DNA of 64,000 nt from an uncultured Lachnospiraceae bacterium (GCA_947626415.1 CANQSA010000008.1:32612-96611); one strand, 5' to 3'; counted from the stretch's first letter, positions 35,202-44,187 are shown. Notes: a model not told the origin generated them from the letters alone. Translations and numbers: made by a program.

Positions 35202-36578
35202 TTAATCTTTTTCTTCGCTGTCTGTTCCACACAGCATAATATCCGTAACAAAACTGCAGTTTTCAGCCGCCCATTCCATGGTGCCGCCGTATTTCGCGAC
35301 CACGGCTGCGATATTCTGCATGCCCATGCCATGCTCCGCCTGATCCTGCTTTGTGGTTTTCGGCATTTTGGTTTCCGTACCGCCGCTCTGTCCGTCCAGC
35401 GCGCCGTTGTAGGAATTGCTCATATGCAGCAACAGGGTATTGGAAACATAGCGCATTTCCAATTTGATCTCTTTTTCATCCGCAGCGCCCCGACAGGCTT
35501 CAATGGCATTGTCAAACAGATTTCCCAGTAAGATTACCATATCCACATTGTCATATGTGATCTGCTTTGGCAGAAACAAGGTTACCAGAACGGAAATTCC
35601 CAGAGAAGCGGCATATCCCTTTTTGGTGTCGATCACGGTATCAATCAGCATATTGCCCGAATTGGTATCATAATGCGGGATCTGATAATGCGGATCAATG
35701 GAATCGACATAATCCCGCACCATAGCCAGCCGTTCTGCTGCCGCAGTCTCCGGTTCTGCATCCTCGATCCGGCACAGCCGCCCGATCGTGCTGAAATGAT
35801 TATGAATATCATGATTCAATGCGTGGATTCCGGCTTTGATCTGCTGAATATTCCGGTACCATTCCTGATACCAGCCGATCTGCCTTCGGTAGAGTTCCGC
35901 CTCCATCGTGATCCGCGCTTTTTTTGTTTCCAATTCATACAGATAATAGCAAAGGAAATCCAAACCGATCAGCACGATCAGCGCCAGGATCTGCCCTGCC
36001 TGAAAGTTCCGATTCCCAACGGCGTTAAGCGCCAGCGCCACAATCGCAAACAGACAGGCAGCGGAGATCAACAGAATCCCTTTCCAGTGAAAATTTCCCG
36101 TTTCTTCCTGCCTGCTCTTCTCTAACGGATAGATGATAAACTGCATGACGCCGAAGATAATCACCTGCGTTAAAACCAGCAGCGTATCCGATATGGCCGG
36201 CTCCGCCGTGATTGCTTCAATGCTGCTGACCTGAAAAAAGATCAGCACGGAAACCAGCAGCGTTTCACAGACACTTACAAGCATGTCAAATCCCAGAACC
36301 AAAAGAATTTTCTTCCACCAGTCCCCGTTACACAGCAAAAACGCTGTTCCTTCCAGACAGAGCAGATAGACTGCCGCATTTACGATTGTCATAGCGGACA
36401 GATCGATCCCCATCGCTGTCCCCAGCCATTCGGCTCCGTAACTGATCAGTTCCGTAAGCAGCCAGCATACCGGCAGCCAGATCAGGCGCCTGCGAAATCC
36501 CAGTACATGCCTGAGATAGACGCCGAATACCGTCATTTGCAGAATACAGATCAGACCATAGATAATCCCCTCCGTCAT
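35202..36578 (-). CDS. agrC: AgrC-like sensor histidine kinase (GHKL type)
   Basis: 458 residues. About six membrane helices fill the first 210 residues, then a linker helix. The phosphate-accepting His lies in Asn-His-Asp-Ile-His-Asn-His near 264-270; the ATPase domain shows the N box (Asn-Leu-Phe-Asp-Asn-Ala-Ile-Glu-Ala) near 378-386 and a Gly-Met-Gly-Met-Gln-Asn motif near the end. This is the AgrC/ComD layout that senses cyclic or linear peptides. ATG at 36578 has GGGAGGAG upstream and overlaps the regulator stop as ATGA. The AgrD-like peptide encoded downstream is the expected ligand. Confidence 0.9.
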   Translation of the reverse strand: MTEGIIYGLICILQMTVFGVYLRHVLGFRRRLIWLPVCWLLTELISYGAEWLGTAMGIDLSAMTIVNAAVYLLCLEGTAFLLCNGDWWKKILLVLGFDMLVSVCETLLVSVLIFFQVSSIEAITAEPAISDTLLVLTQVIIFGVMQFIIYPLEKSRQEETGNFHWKGILLISAACLFAIVALALNAVGNRNFQAGQILALIVLIGLDFLCYYLYELETKKARITMEAELYRRQIGWYQEWYRNIQQIKAGIHALNHDIHNHFSTIGRLCRIEDAEPETAAAERLAMVRDYVDSIDPHYQIPHYDTNSGNMLIDTVIDTKKGYAASLGISVLVTLFLPKQITYDNVDMVILLGNLFDNAIEACRGAADEKEIKLEMRYVSNTLLLHMSNSYNGALDGQSGGTETKMPKTTKQDQAEHGMGMQNIAAVVAKYGGTMEWAAENCSFVTDIMLCGTDSEEKD

Positions 36579-37309
36579 TGGATCTCCTCCCTGCTTTTCC
36601 ACAGATTCATATACTGCTGTTTCACTCTTCCCCGATACGCCTGGCTGATGCCGAGCCGTTCGCTGCGCGCGGGCAGTGTGATATCCACGCTGTCATTCCG
36701 GATTCCGGTTATATATTTCGCGTTCACCAGAAAGGATTTACTAATCCGGATAAAGCCGGAAGTCAGTTCCTTTAATTGTTTTTCCGCATCATCCAGTTTT
36801 CCGTAATAAGAAATCTCTCCCCGCTTGGTGATCATAAGGATTTTCCGGTTAACGCTCATAAAATAATAGATATCCTGCAGATCAATGCGGTAGGTTCCCT
36901 GCTTCACATGATAGGAAAAGGTGCGGGCGTCATTGCAGAATTCCACCGCTCTGCAGAACGTCTGCCGGATCTCACCCAGATCAAACGGCTTCCGCAGAAA
37001 TCCGCAGGGGCGGACGCGGAATGTGTCATACACATACTGATAATGACCGGTAATAAAGATAATCTCCGCCTCCGGGATCTGTTTCTGAATCTTTTCCGCC
37101 AGAGCGATTCCATTGACCGCTCCGATCTCAATATCCAGAAACAGGATATCAAATCCTTTCCCTTCCAAAATCTCATATTCCAGATTCTGCGCCGAAGAAA
37201 AGAGGCTGATCTCCATTTCCGAACTGATCGGTATCTGCAGCGACAGCAGATCGGCCTTTAATTCTTCCGCTACCTTTTTTTCATCATCACAAATCGCTAT
37301 GTTCAACAT
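36575..37309 (-). CDS. agrA: AgrA-like LytTR response regulator
   Basis: 244 residues. The receiver domain (about 1-120) has Cys-Asp-Asp-Glu at 7-10 and the phosphorylated Asp in Phe-Leu-Asp-Ile-Glu near 58-60; a Lys in Arg-Lys-Pro-Phe lies near 108. The C-terminal LytTR domain (about 135-235) binds DNA as two 9-10-base direct repeats about 21 bp apart. Start at 37309 has AAGGA upstream and begins the conserved Leu-Asn-Ile-Ala strand. It begins 23 bp inside the end of trmN6, so its expression is tied to the housekeeping operon. Confidence 0.92.
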   Translation of the reverse strand: MLNIAICDDEKKVAEELKADLLSLQIPISSEMEISLFSSAQNLEYEILEGKGFDILFLDIEIGAVNGIALAEKIQKQIPEAEIIFITGHYQYVYDTFRVRPCGFLRKPFDLGEIRQTFCRAVEFCNDARTFSYHVKQGTYRIDLQDIYYFMSVNRKILMITKRGEISYYGKLDDAEKQLKELTSGFIRISKSFLVNAKYITGIRNDSVDITLPARSERLGISQAYRGRVKQQYMNLWKSREEIQ

Positions 37310-38066
37310 AGTTTCCTTCTCCTTTTCCCAACGAATCCCGATAAATCGCCTGCACCTCTTCCGTATAAACATTCTCCCGCTCATAGATGATAAACGGTTT
37401 TTCCACCTTCATGAACACGCCGCCGCCCCGCAGTCCTTCCACCAGCACCATGATCGCCTCCTTGTCCGCGTAAGAGTGTACCGTTCTGAGCCGCTTGGGC
37501 TCCACATGATAGTCGTGCATCAGGGTGATGATCTCCTGCAGACGGGACGGTCTGTGTACCATATACAGACGCCCCCGTTCCTTTAACAGGGCAGACGCCT
37601 CCCGGATCACATCCTCCAGGGTACACAGCACTTCATGCCGCGCGATGGCTTTCGGCAGATCCGGATTTTTCAGTCCGTGCCGATCGTTCATGTACGGAGG
37701 ATTCACTGTCACCACGTCAAAAACGGCGCGCCCGAACAGGGCCGACGCCGTCTTAATATCGCCTTCCACCACTTCGATTTTATCCTGTAATCCGTTTAAG
37801 GCTATGCTCCGCCTCGCCATCGCCGCGCTTTCCGGCTGAATCTCCAGCGCCCGAAAGCTGCTGCCCTTGCCCTTGGCTTCCATGAGAATGGGGATCACGC
37901 CGGTTCCGGTTCCCAGATCCAGCACCCGTTCCCCCTCTTTTGCCCGCGCAAATTCCGAAAGCAATACGGCGTCCATGCCGAAACAGAACTTATCCTTATG
38001 CTGAATGATCCGATATCCCTTAATGTTCAGGTCGTCCAGCCGTTCGCCTTCTTTCAGCTCAATCAT
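37287..38066 (-). CDS. trmN6: tRNA1(Val) (adenine-37-N6)-methyltransferase
   Basis: 259 residues. The SAM site Asp-Leu-Gly-Thr-Gly-Thr-Gly-Val lies near 46-53 and the Asn-Pro-Pro-Tyr catalytic motif of N6-adenine methylases near 121-124. It methylates A37 of tRNA1(Val) in relatives. Its ATG is 8 bp inside the end of the ricT gene, and its end overlaps the agrA-like start. Confidence 0.9.
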   Translation of the reverse strand: MIELKEGERLDDLNIKGYRIIQHKDKFCFGMDAVLLSEFARAKEGERVLDLGTGTGVIPILMEAKGKGSSFRALEIQPESAAMARRSIALNGLQDKIEVVEGDIKTASALFGRAVFDVVTVNPPYMNDRHGLKNPDLPKAIARHEVLCTLEDVIREASALLKERGRLYMVHRPSRLQEIITLMHDYHVEPKRLRTVHSYADKEAIMVLVEGLRGGGVFMKVEKPFIIYERENVYTEEVQAIYRDSLGKGEGNYVEHSDL

Positions 38067-38967
38067 CGATCTTGGACTTTCCTTCCCGCTGCTCCAAGGC
38101 CTCCAGTTTCTTCAGCTCCGTATCTTCCGTACTCATCTTATCATACCGTTTCTTCTTCCGGAACCGAAGCGCCTCCACCGGATATTCCCGGATCTCTTTT
38201 TCGTCATTGACCTCAACGATCACCTTTACCCGCTGGCGCAGCACGCTGACGCTGGAAACCTCGCCCCTCAGGTGCTCCTCCCGGATCTCCACCTGATCGC
38301 CCACATTGGGCAGTTTGGAATTCAGATATTCATAGGTCTCCTGCTCATTCTGCAGACAGCACATCAGTCTGCCGCAGACGCCGGAAATCTTGGTCGGATT
38401 CAAAGACAGGTTCTGTTCCTTTGCCATCTTAATGGAAACCGGCGCGAAGTCCGCCAGATAGGTATGGCAGCAAAGCGGTCTGCCGCAAATGCTGATGCCG
38501 CCCACCATCTTCGTCTCATCGCGCACGCCGATCTGGCGCAGCTCGATCCGGGTCCGAAATACGGCTGCCAGCGACTTTACCAGCTCCCGGAAATCAATCC
38601 TGCCGTCCGCCGTAAAATAAAACAGCAGCTTGTTATTGTCAAACGTATATTCAGCGCCGATCAGCTTCATGTCCAGACCGTGCTTTTCAATCTTTTCCAG
38701 ACAGATCTCAAAGGCGCGCTTCTCTTTCTCCCGATTTTCCGCCTCTGTCTTATCGTCCTCCGGCGTAGCGATCCGGATCACGTCCTTCAGGGGCGCGATA
38801 ATGCTCTCCTCCGGCACTTCTCTTACGCCTGCCACCACGTCGCCGTACTCAATGCCCCGGGCTGTCTCCACAATGACATGCTGCCCTCTTTTTATATCAA
38901 GGCCGGCCGGCCCGAAGAAATAAATCTTGCCGGCTCTTCTGAATCTTACTCCAACTACTGAAACCAT
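38059..38967 (-). CDS. ricT: PSP1-domain protein, RicT/YaaT
   Basis: 302 residues with the PSP1 domain at about 60-190. Cys-Gly-Arg-Pro-Leu-Cys-Cys near 163 and Cys-Gly-Arg-Leu-Met-Cys-Cys near 200 are the cluster-binding motifs of RicT. In Bacillus subtilis it forms the RicAFT iron-sulfur complex that aids RNase Y in RNA maturation and affects sporulation, competence and biofilm. The place just after holB is conserved in Firmicutes. The C-terminus is Lys/Glu-rich and disordered. Confidence 0.94.
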   Translation of the reverse strand: MVSVVGVRFRRAGKIYFFGPAGLDIKRGQHVIVETARGIEYGDVVAGVREVPEESIIAPLKDVIRIATPEDDKTEAENREKEKRAFEICLEKIEKHGLDMKLIGAEYTFDNNKLLFYFTADGRIDFRELVKSLAAVFRTRIELRQIGVRDETKMVGGISICGRPLCCHTYLADFAPVSIKMAKEQNLSLNPTKISGVCGRLMCCLQNEQETYEYLNSKLPNVGDQVEIREEHLRGEVSSVSVLRQRVKVIVEVNDEKEIREYPVEALRFRKKKRYDKMSTEDTELKKLEALEQREGKSKIDD

Positions 38968-38985
38968 ATTTCCTCCATCTATCCG

Positions 38986-39987
38986 CTATTTGTTCCGCAT
39001 TTTCTCATGAATCGTCATGAATAACAGCTGCATCGTCAATTCAAAATTTACATTGGCGCGAAGCCGTACCTTTGCTTTATCCAGTGCCTCCAGAATCTCC
39101 TGCAGTCCGTCAAAACCGCAGAGCGAAGCCTGTCTGCGGATCTCCCGCAGTTCCTCCCCGAAAAGCAGGCCGTCTACATCCCGTACCGCCTTAAACAGCA
39201 GCACATCCCGGTACCACATCGTCATCAGGTTCAGATAATCGTAAATATCCGCCTTATAGTTTCCGGCGTCCTCAACCGACGCGACCAGCTGCTCAATGCT
39301 CATCTCTTTCGCATGCCGGAGGATATGTAACGCACTGCTTTTCAGCGCTTCAAACTGTTCGGACACGGCGTACCCCACAGCCTTCCCGACATTGCCGCCG
39401 GAAAACCGCGCCGCGATCTTCGCCTGATAATCCGGGATCTGCTTTTCCTTCATCAGATATTCCTGGATCTGCCGTTCTCCGACCGGACGGATATTGAGCA
39501 ATACGCAGCGGGACATGACTGTCGGCAGAAACGCCGCCGCATTATTGGTTAAAAACAGGATCACAGCGTAAGCCGGCGGCTCCTCAATCGTCTTTAAAAT
39601 GGCGTTCTGCGCCGCCGCATTTAACTTCTCCGCTTCATCAATGATATAAATCTTATACGGGCTGCTGTACGGTCTGATCACAATATCCCCGTTTAACTGC
39701 TCCCGCACGTCGTCCACACTGATCGTATTCGGTTTTTCATGCGTGATCCAATGAATATCCGGCTGACTGCCGCTCTCACACTGCTTACAGGAATGGCACA
39801 CGCCGCAGGGCCTCCCCTGATCGGCCTCACACTGCAGGGCAGCCGCAAATACACCGGCCAGTGTCCGTTTTCCGCTGCCGTCTTCCCCGTTTAAAATATA
39901 GGCGTGCGCCGTCTTTCCCGTTTCAATCGCATTCCGAAAATGTTTCACGATATGCCCTTGTCCCAGAATCTGTTCAAACGAAATCAT
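38986..39987 (-). CDS. holB: DNA polymerase III delta' subunit
   Basis: 333 residues. The P-loop-like Gly-Glu-Asp-Gly-Ser-Gly-Lys-Arg-Thr-Leu lies near 34-43, a Cys-x8-Cys-x2-Cys-x2-Cys zinc motif near 53-67, and a Ser-Arg-Cys sensor motif near 159-161. It is a clamp-loader subunit that helps open the sliding clamp at the replication fork. It lies 18 bp before ricT. Confidence 0.93.
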   Translation of the reverse strand: MISFEQILGQGHIVKHFRNAIETGKTAHAYILNGEDGSGKRTLAGVFAAALQCEADQGRPCGVCHSCKQCESGSQPDIHWITHEKPNTISVDDVREQLNGDIVIRPYSSPYKIYIIDEAEKLNAAAQNAILKTIEEPPAYAVILFLTNNAAAFLPTVMSRCVLLNIRPVGERQIQEYLMKEKQIPDYQAKIAARFSGGNVGKAVGYAVSEQFEALKSSALHILRHAKEMSIEQLVASVEDAGNYKADIYDYLNLMTMWYRDVLLFKAVRDVDGLLFGEELREIRRQASLCGFDGLQEILEALDKAKVRLRANVNFELTMQLLFMTIHEKMRNK

Positions 39988-40030
39988 ACTCTATCAACCT
40001 CCATGCCCGTTTATTCTAACATACCCCTTG

Positions 40031-40924
40031 TCAAATTGCAAGCCGGCTCAGATAATACCCCTCTCTTACGCCGAGCGCGCTGACCTTGATCTCTTCTACC
40101 TGAAACGTCTCCAGGATTGCGTACAGAATACAGAGTCCCGTCAGGATCGTATGCGTCCGATCCGGCAGGATCCGCACGATATCCGTCATGGTTTCCTTTG
40201 GTTTCCGCAGATAGCGCAGAAGAATCTCGCTGACGTCCTTTCGCTCCATTTCCCGGTTTTTCTCTTTCCCGCTCCATTCATTGCAGAGCTTCAGCGCGGC
40301 CCGGATACTTCCGCCTACGCCGCACAGGCTCCGGCAGTCCGTTTCTATCCCCCGAAACTGCGCCAGCCGTTCTTTCGCGTGATGCCGGATCGCCTCCATC
40401 TCCGCCCTGCTGGGAAATACTTTCGATACATATTTCTTGTACAGGCTCAGCGACCCCATGGGGATCGAAAACGCCCGCTTCATGCATCCGTTTTCATAAA
40501 AGACCAACTCCGTACTGCCGCCGCCGATATCCGCCAGCACGCCGGTATCCAGCTTCATTCTATAGCCGGCTCCGATAAAATCACATTCCGCTTCCATTTC
40601 TCCGGACAGCACGTCCACCGGGATCCCAACCGCTTCTTCAATGGCTCGTACCACATCCCGGGAATTTACCACGTTTCGGACAGACGCCGTGGCGAACGCC
40701 GCCAGCCGCTCCAAACCGATGCTGTCAGAAATGTGCTTAAAATCCTGCAATACCCTGACGGTCTCCGCAATCCCCTTTTCGCTCAGATACCCGTCTGCAT
40801 CCACATAGGCCGCCAGCCCCAAAGTCGCCTTTTTATTAAAGATATTTCTTAGGCTGCCGTCTTCTTTTTCCCCATACACTGACAATCGCACCGTATTGGA
40901 GCCAATGTCAATCACACCATTCAT
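40031..40924 (-). CDS. Exopolyphosphatase/pppGpp phosphohydrolase family (Ppx/GppA)
   Basis: 297 residues, the N-terminal actin-like catalytic part only, without the C-terminal HD extension. Asp-Ile-Gly-Ser-Asn-Thr-Val-Arg-Leu near 6-14 and Asp-Ile-Gly-Gly-Gly-Ser-Thr-Glu-Leu near 131-139 are the phosphate-binding motifs. It removes phosphate from polyphosphate or pppGpp; which one cannot be decided. It follows the guanylate-kinase-like gene by 20 bp. Confidence 0.9.
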   Translation of the reverse strand: MNGVIDIGSNTVRLSVYGEKEDGSLRNIFNKKATLGLAAYVDADGYLSEKGIAETVRVLQDFKHISDSIGLERLAAFATASVRNVVNSRDVVRAIEEAVGIPVDVLSGEMEAECDFIGAGYRMKLDTGVLADIGGGSTELVFYENGCMKRAFSIPMGSLSLYKKYVSKVFPSRAEMEAIRHHAKERLAQFRGIETDCRSLCGVGGSIRAALKLCNEWSGKEKNREMERKDVSEILLRYLRKPKETMTDIVRILPDRTHTILTGLCILYAILETFQVEEIKVSALGVREGYYLSRLAI

Positions 40925-40944
40925 CGCTTTTCATCCTCTCTTTT

Positions 40945-41532
40945 TTATTGCTGTTGTTTTATTGTTGCCTTCAGCTGTTCCAGACATGCTGCAAACTCCA
41001 CATTTTCATACCGCGTCTGGACTTCCGCCTGCTTCAGCTTCTCCTCGCTGAAATCCTCCGTATCCGCCAGAAACCGTCTGCACAGTTCCGCGTATCGGGG
41101 ATTCGTCTGCTGCCGTTCTCTGGAAAGCGCCCGGCTAAGCCGGAGTCCGTCCTCAACCTCGATATACAGCGGCACTACCTGCTCCGCCCCGTAATAATCC
41201 CGGATCTTCACATAGGATTCGAGCGTGCCGATATACAGATAGCTGTCTTTCTCTAAAATGATCCGCCCGTCGTCAACGGTAAAATACCGCCAGGGGCCGT
41301 GTACGGTCTGATAGACGCGCTGCTCTACGATTTTGCCGACAGCCGACAGCCTTTGAAATTCCGTTTCATCCGTAAAAAAATACTCTCTTCCGTTTTCTTC
41401 CCCGGAACGTATCGGTCTTGTAGTATACCCAACAACCGGTTTTATATGCAGTTCTTCACAATGCAGGAGCGCTTCATACAGGCTGTCCTTGCCGGAAGCG
41501 CTTTTCCCCACCAGAATATATAATTTTCCCAT
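40945..41532 (-). CDS. Guanylate-kinase-like protein
   Basis: 195 residues. The P-loop reads Gly-Lys-Ser-Ala-Ser-Gly-Lys-Asp-Ser near 8-16; the GMP site Thr-Thr-Arg-Pro-Ile-Arg-Ser-Gly-Glu near 37-45 and Tyr-Phe-Phe near 51-53 are present. The Lys-Asp after the second Gly differs from the usual Lys-Ser/Thr, and the lid region has an odd Trp-Arg-Tyr-Phe. It may be a second, diverged guanylate kinase rather than the main Gmk. Gene neighbours are the decarboxylase and Ppx genes. Confidence 0.8.
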   Translation of the reverse strand: MGKLYILVGKSASGKDSLYEALLHCEELHIKPVVGYTTRPIRSGEENGREYFFTDETEFQRLSAVGKIVEQRVYQTVHGPWRYFTVDDGRIILEKDSYLYIGTLESYVKIRDYYGAEQVVPLYIEVEDGLRLSRALSRERQQTNPRYAELCRRFLADTEDFSEEKLKQAEVQTRYENVEFAACLEQLKATIKQQQ

Positions 41533-41598
41533 GCTTCCCTCATTTCCGCGCTGTCAGTCGCGCCTGATATCCTCGCCGCTTTCGGCGTATCCTGCTCT

Positions 41599-42915
41599 TT
41601 ATTCCGGAATGCCGCGGATTTCCAGTCCGCTTTCCGCATAGCGGGTCAGAACCGCCGCCCGCTCCGCCGTCAGCACCTCGCCGGCCGCCACGATCGGACT
41701 CCCCGGCGGATACACATAAATCGCATCTTCCATCGTTTGCCCGATATGCCCGGCAATCCATTTTGTCTGCCTGTCCGACATCTGCGCATCTCCGGTTTTC
41801 TGCTGCCCCAGTTTCGCGTCGATCTCCCGTAAGGCTGCCGCCAGGCGCCGGAAACCTGCTTCCGTATCCATACAGGAGGTCAGCGCCGTCACATAATCAT
41901 AGCCTGCCATTTCCGGCTCCAGCCGGTACTCCCGCAACTTTTCCTTCAGCCAGCTTCCGTATCGCGTTCCGGCTGTTTTATTATACTTCCGCAGGGAAAT
42001 CAGAATTCTGGACGGGTCCTGTCCGGCAAGCCGGGGTACATACAGATTCCGCAGTTCGGTCGTCTGCCCGTAAAACCACTGCAGCCGCTTTGCAAACTGC
42101 GTAAACAGCGCCGGGCCTTCTTCTGCCAGATACCGCAGACAGCTGTCGATGCTGCTCATCAGGACATAGGACGGGGAACTGCTCTGATAGATGCGCAGAA
42201 ACTTCTCCACGCCGCTTCTGGGAAGCAGATCTCCCTGACAGTGCAGCAGCGCCGTCTGAGTCAGCGCCGGCAGCGTCTTATGCAGACTCTGGATCACCGC
42301 GTCCGCGCCCTGTCTGACTGCCGACTCCGGGAAAAATTTATGATACGAAAAATGCGCGCCATGCGCCTCGTCGACGATCAGCGGTACGCCCCGGCTATGG
42401 CAGAGCTGCGCGATCCTTCCGATATCCGACACGATCCCGTCATAGGTGGGAGATACCAGGATGACCGCTTTCGCCTGCGGAGTTTCTGCCAGCGCTTTGG
42501 CGATCTGCTCCGGTTCGATCCCGCCGTTGATTCCCAGATCCGGCAGTTCCTTCGGATATAGATATACCGGCTTTAACTGCCGCAAAAAAACCGTATTGTA
42601 AACGGACTTATGACAGTTGCGCGCCATGATCACGGTTTCCCCCGGCTCTGCCGCCGCGCTGAGGGCCGCCTGGATCCCGCAGGTACTTCCGTTTACCAGA
42701 AAATAAGTGGCGTCTGTCCCGTACTGTTTTGCCGCCCAATCCATGCAGTCCCGCAGGATTCCTTCGGCATGGTGCAGGTCGTCAAAGCCCGTGATCTCGG
42801 TAATGTCGATGGCGTAGGGCAATTCTCCCGGCGCCGCCGGATTCCGTTTATGCCCCGGCATATGAAAGGGATACCAATCCGATTCTCCGTATTCTTTTAA
42901 TTTCTCATACAGCAT
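41599..42915 (-). CDS. Orn/Lys/Arg decarboxylase-family PLP enzyme
   Basis: 438 residues. Phe-His-Met-Pro-Gly-His-Lys-Arg lies near 17-24 and the PLP lysine in Ser-Leu-His-Lys-Thr-Leu-Pro near 222-228, with Asp-Glu-Ala-His-Gly-Ala-His about 25 residues before. It has the short form without the N-terminal wing domain, like the YaaO group of Bacillus. It would remove CO2 from a basic amino acid; the substrate is not known. ATG at 42915 is supported by a GGGGAG site; a longer frame has no family match. Confidence 0.9.
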   Translation of the reverse strand: MLYEKLKEYGESDWYPFHMPGHKRNPAAPGELPYAIDITEITGFDDLHHAEGILRDCMDWAAKQYGTDATYFLVNGSTCGIQAALSAAAEPGETVIMARNCHKSVYNTVFLRQLKPVYLYPKELPDLGINGGIEPEQIAKALAETPQAKAVILVSPTYDGIVSDIGRIAQLCHSRGVPLIVDEAHGAHFSYHKFFPESAVRQGADAVIQSLHKTLPALTQTALLHCQGDLLPRSGVEKFLRIYQSSSPSYVLMSSIDSCLRYLAEEGPALFTQFAKRLQWFYGQTTELRNLYVPRLAGQDPSRILISLRKYNKTAGTRYGSWLKEKLREYRLEPEMAGYDYVTALTSCMDTEAGFRRLAAALREIDAKLGQQKTGDAQMSDRQTKWIAGHIGQTMEDAIYVYPPGSPIVAAGEVLTAERAAVLTRYAESGLEIRGIPE

Positions 42916-42987
42916 AATGTCTGATCTCCCCTGCCGGCATCGGTTTTCCGGCAATCATTTTCTTCAGTATACCATATCTGTAAGAGG

Positions 42988-43019
42988 AAAGAAAGCGGGA
43001 CTTGCGCCCCGCCCTCTTT
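42988..43019 (-). terminator. Hairpin after the kinase gene
   Basis: Arms of 12 bases at 42988-42999 and 43008-43019 pair with two wobble pairs in the minus-strand RNA, loop GCGCAAGT. The T-rich part lies inside the 3' arm rather than after it, so it is a weak terminator or an RNA end-protecting hairpin. Confidence 0.45.
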
Positions 43020-43065
43020 GAAAGGAAAAAATATGAATACTAAAAACCAAAAGTAAAATGATGAT

Positions 43066-43809
43066 TTACTGGTACTGTACAATATCGATCCATCTCTGCA
43101 GCAGGTCTTCTTCACCCGGCACATGCTTGGATAATCTGGCAGCCGCTACAACCGGCAGCCACTGCTGTACATACCGTTTTGCGGTTTGACTCTTCTCGCA
43201 GAACTTATCCAGATACAGATCCGCGATCTCTGCGTTGTACAGACACAGCCACAAATAAGAACGCGCTACGTCCGCGCTGGCATTCCCCTGGGTCGCATGG
43301 TTCCAGTCGATGATATACGGAACGCCGTCGGAAATGATAATATTCTGCGGCGTAAAGTCCCCATGGCATACTTTCTTATGCTTGGGAGCGCCGTCCAGAA
43401 TCGTAAGCAGCTCATACTTCTTCGTCGCGTCCAGTCCGGAATTATTGATCCGGTCCATCAGCTTATCCTTTAACTTCGGCAGATTCGGGCACCGTTTGGA
43501 ATGCATATCCAGCTGGATATCAACCATCATATCCACATACTGCTCCACGTTCTCCGGATCTTCCTCCATCATCTGCAGCAACGTCTTTCCCTCTATCATA
43601 TCCATGGTCATGGCAAGTTTTCCGTTGATCTCCCGAACTTCCTTTACCTTGGGGATGTTCAGTCCGATCTCCTCAATCCGCGCGGCCACATAAGCCTCGT
43701 TCAATACGTCCGCCTTTGCGTAGCCTTCGTTAAATACCTTCACTGCCAGGTTGCCTGATTTATAAATCTCATTAAATCTGCCTTTCGCAATCAACTGCTC
43801 TAATTCCAT
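43066..43809 (-). CDS. Aminoglycoside-phosphotransferase-fold kinase
   Basis: 247 residues. A Lys in Ala-Val-Lys-Val-Phe near 23-27 fits the ATP lysine; the catalytic loop His-Gly-Asp-Phe-Thr-Pro-Gln-Asn lies near 150-157 and the metal Asp in Ile-Asp-Trp-Asn near 169. It resembles the TIGR02172 group of small APH/choline-kinase-like proteins whose substrates are unknown. AAAGGAG stands 8 bases before the ATG at 43809. It stands alone, with a perfect palindrome about 100 bp upstream. Confidence 0.85.
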   Translation of the reverse strand: MELEQLIAKGRFNEIYKSGNLAVKVFNEGYAKADVLNEAYVAARIEEIGLNIPKVKEVREINGKLAMTMDMIEGKTLLQMMEEDPENVEQYVDMMVDIQLDMHSKRCPNLPKLKDKLMDRINNSGLDATKKYELLTILDGAPKHKKVCHGDFTPQNIIISDGVPYIIDWNHATQGNASADVARSYLWLCLYNAEIADLYLDKFCEKSQTAKRYVQQWLPVVAAARLSKHVPGEEDLLQRWIDIVQYQ

Positions 43810-43907
43810 AAATAAAACTCCTTTCTGGTCTCTAAAAATTCTGCCTCTCTTATGTTTCTTATTGTAACGCATTTATACAAAAGAAACTATACAAACTTTC
43901 CTTTTTT

Positions 43908-43928
43908 TATTGTGCAAATTGCACAATA
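43908..43928. promoter_or_regulatory. Perfect 9-bp palindrome, candidate operator
   Basis: tattgtgca-aat-tgcacaata is perfectly symmetrical, with a 3-base centre. It lies in the 430-bp gap between the kinase gene (start 43809, minus) and the GH43 gene. A dimeric regulator could bind here; which one is unknown. Confidence 0.55.
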
Positions 43929-44029
43929 ACTTTTCGCAGTTTCCATTTTTTTCGTCATCTTCTCCATTTTCACATATTTTACGCAAGAAATTCAACGCAA
44001 TTCCATTTTTTGTTCATCATCTGTTCATA

Positions 44030-44187
44030 ATCTCAGCCTATACTGAGACCATAGCATGAAGGTCAGAAAGACCTGAAGCTACTTTTCATAATGTTTCCTT
44101 TTTCCTTATTGTAGCAGGCAGAGCCTGCATACGACCTTTTTTCTCAAACAAAAGCCTTCGGTTTCCCCGTGAAACCGAAGGTTTTTT
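44030..44187 (+). ncRNA. Candidate structured small RNA ending in a terminator
   Basis: Between 43930 and 44190 there is no gene. On the plus strand a CATAAT box (44026-44031) is followed by a hairpin CTCAG/CTGAG (44032-44047), a longer hairpin with outer TAGC/GCTA and inner AGGTC/GACCT (44052-44082), a stem GCAGGC/GCCTGC followed by a T run (44114-44140) and the strong terminator at 44151-44187. No known riboswitch is recognised. The CATAAT box has no good -35 box, so transcription is unproven. Confidence 0.3.
44151..44187. terminator. Strong rho-independent terminator
   Basis: Perfect 11-bp stem (ccttcggtttc and gaaaccgaagg, 44155-44165 and 44171-44181), loop cccgt, then six T on the plus strand and an A-rich run on the other side, so it may work both ways. 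It shields the GH43 gene promoter. Confidence 0.85.
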
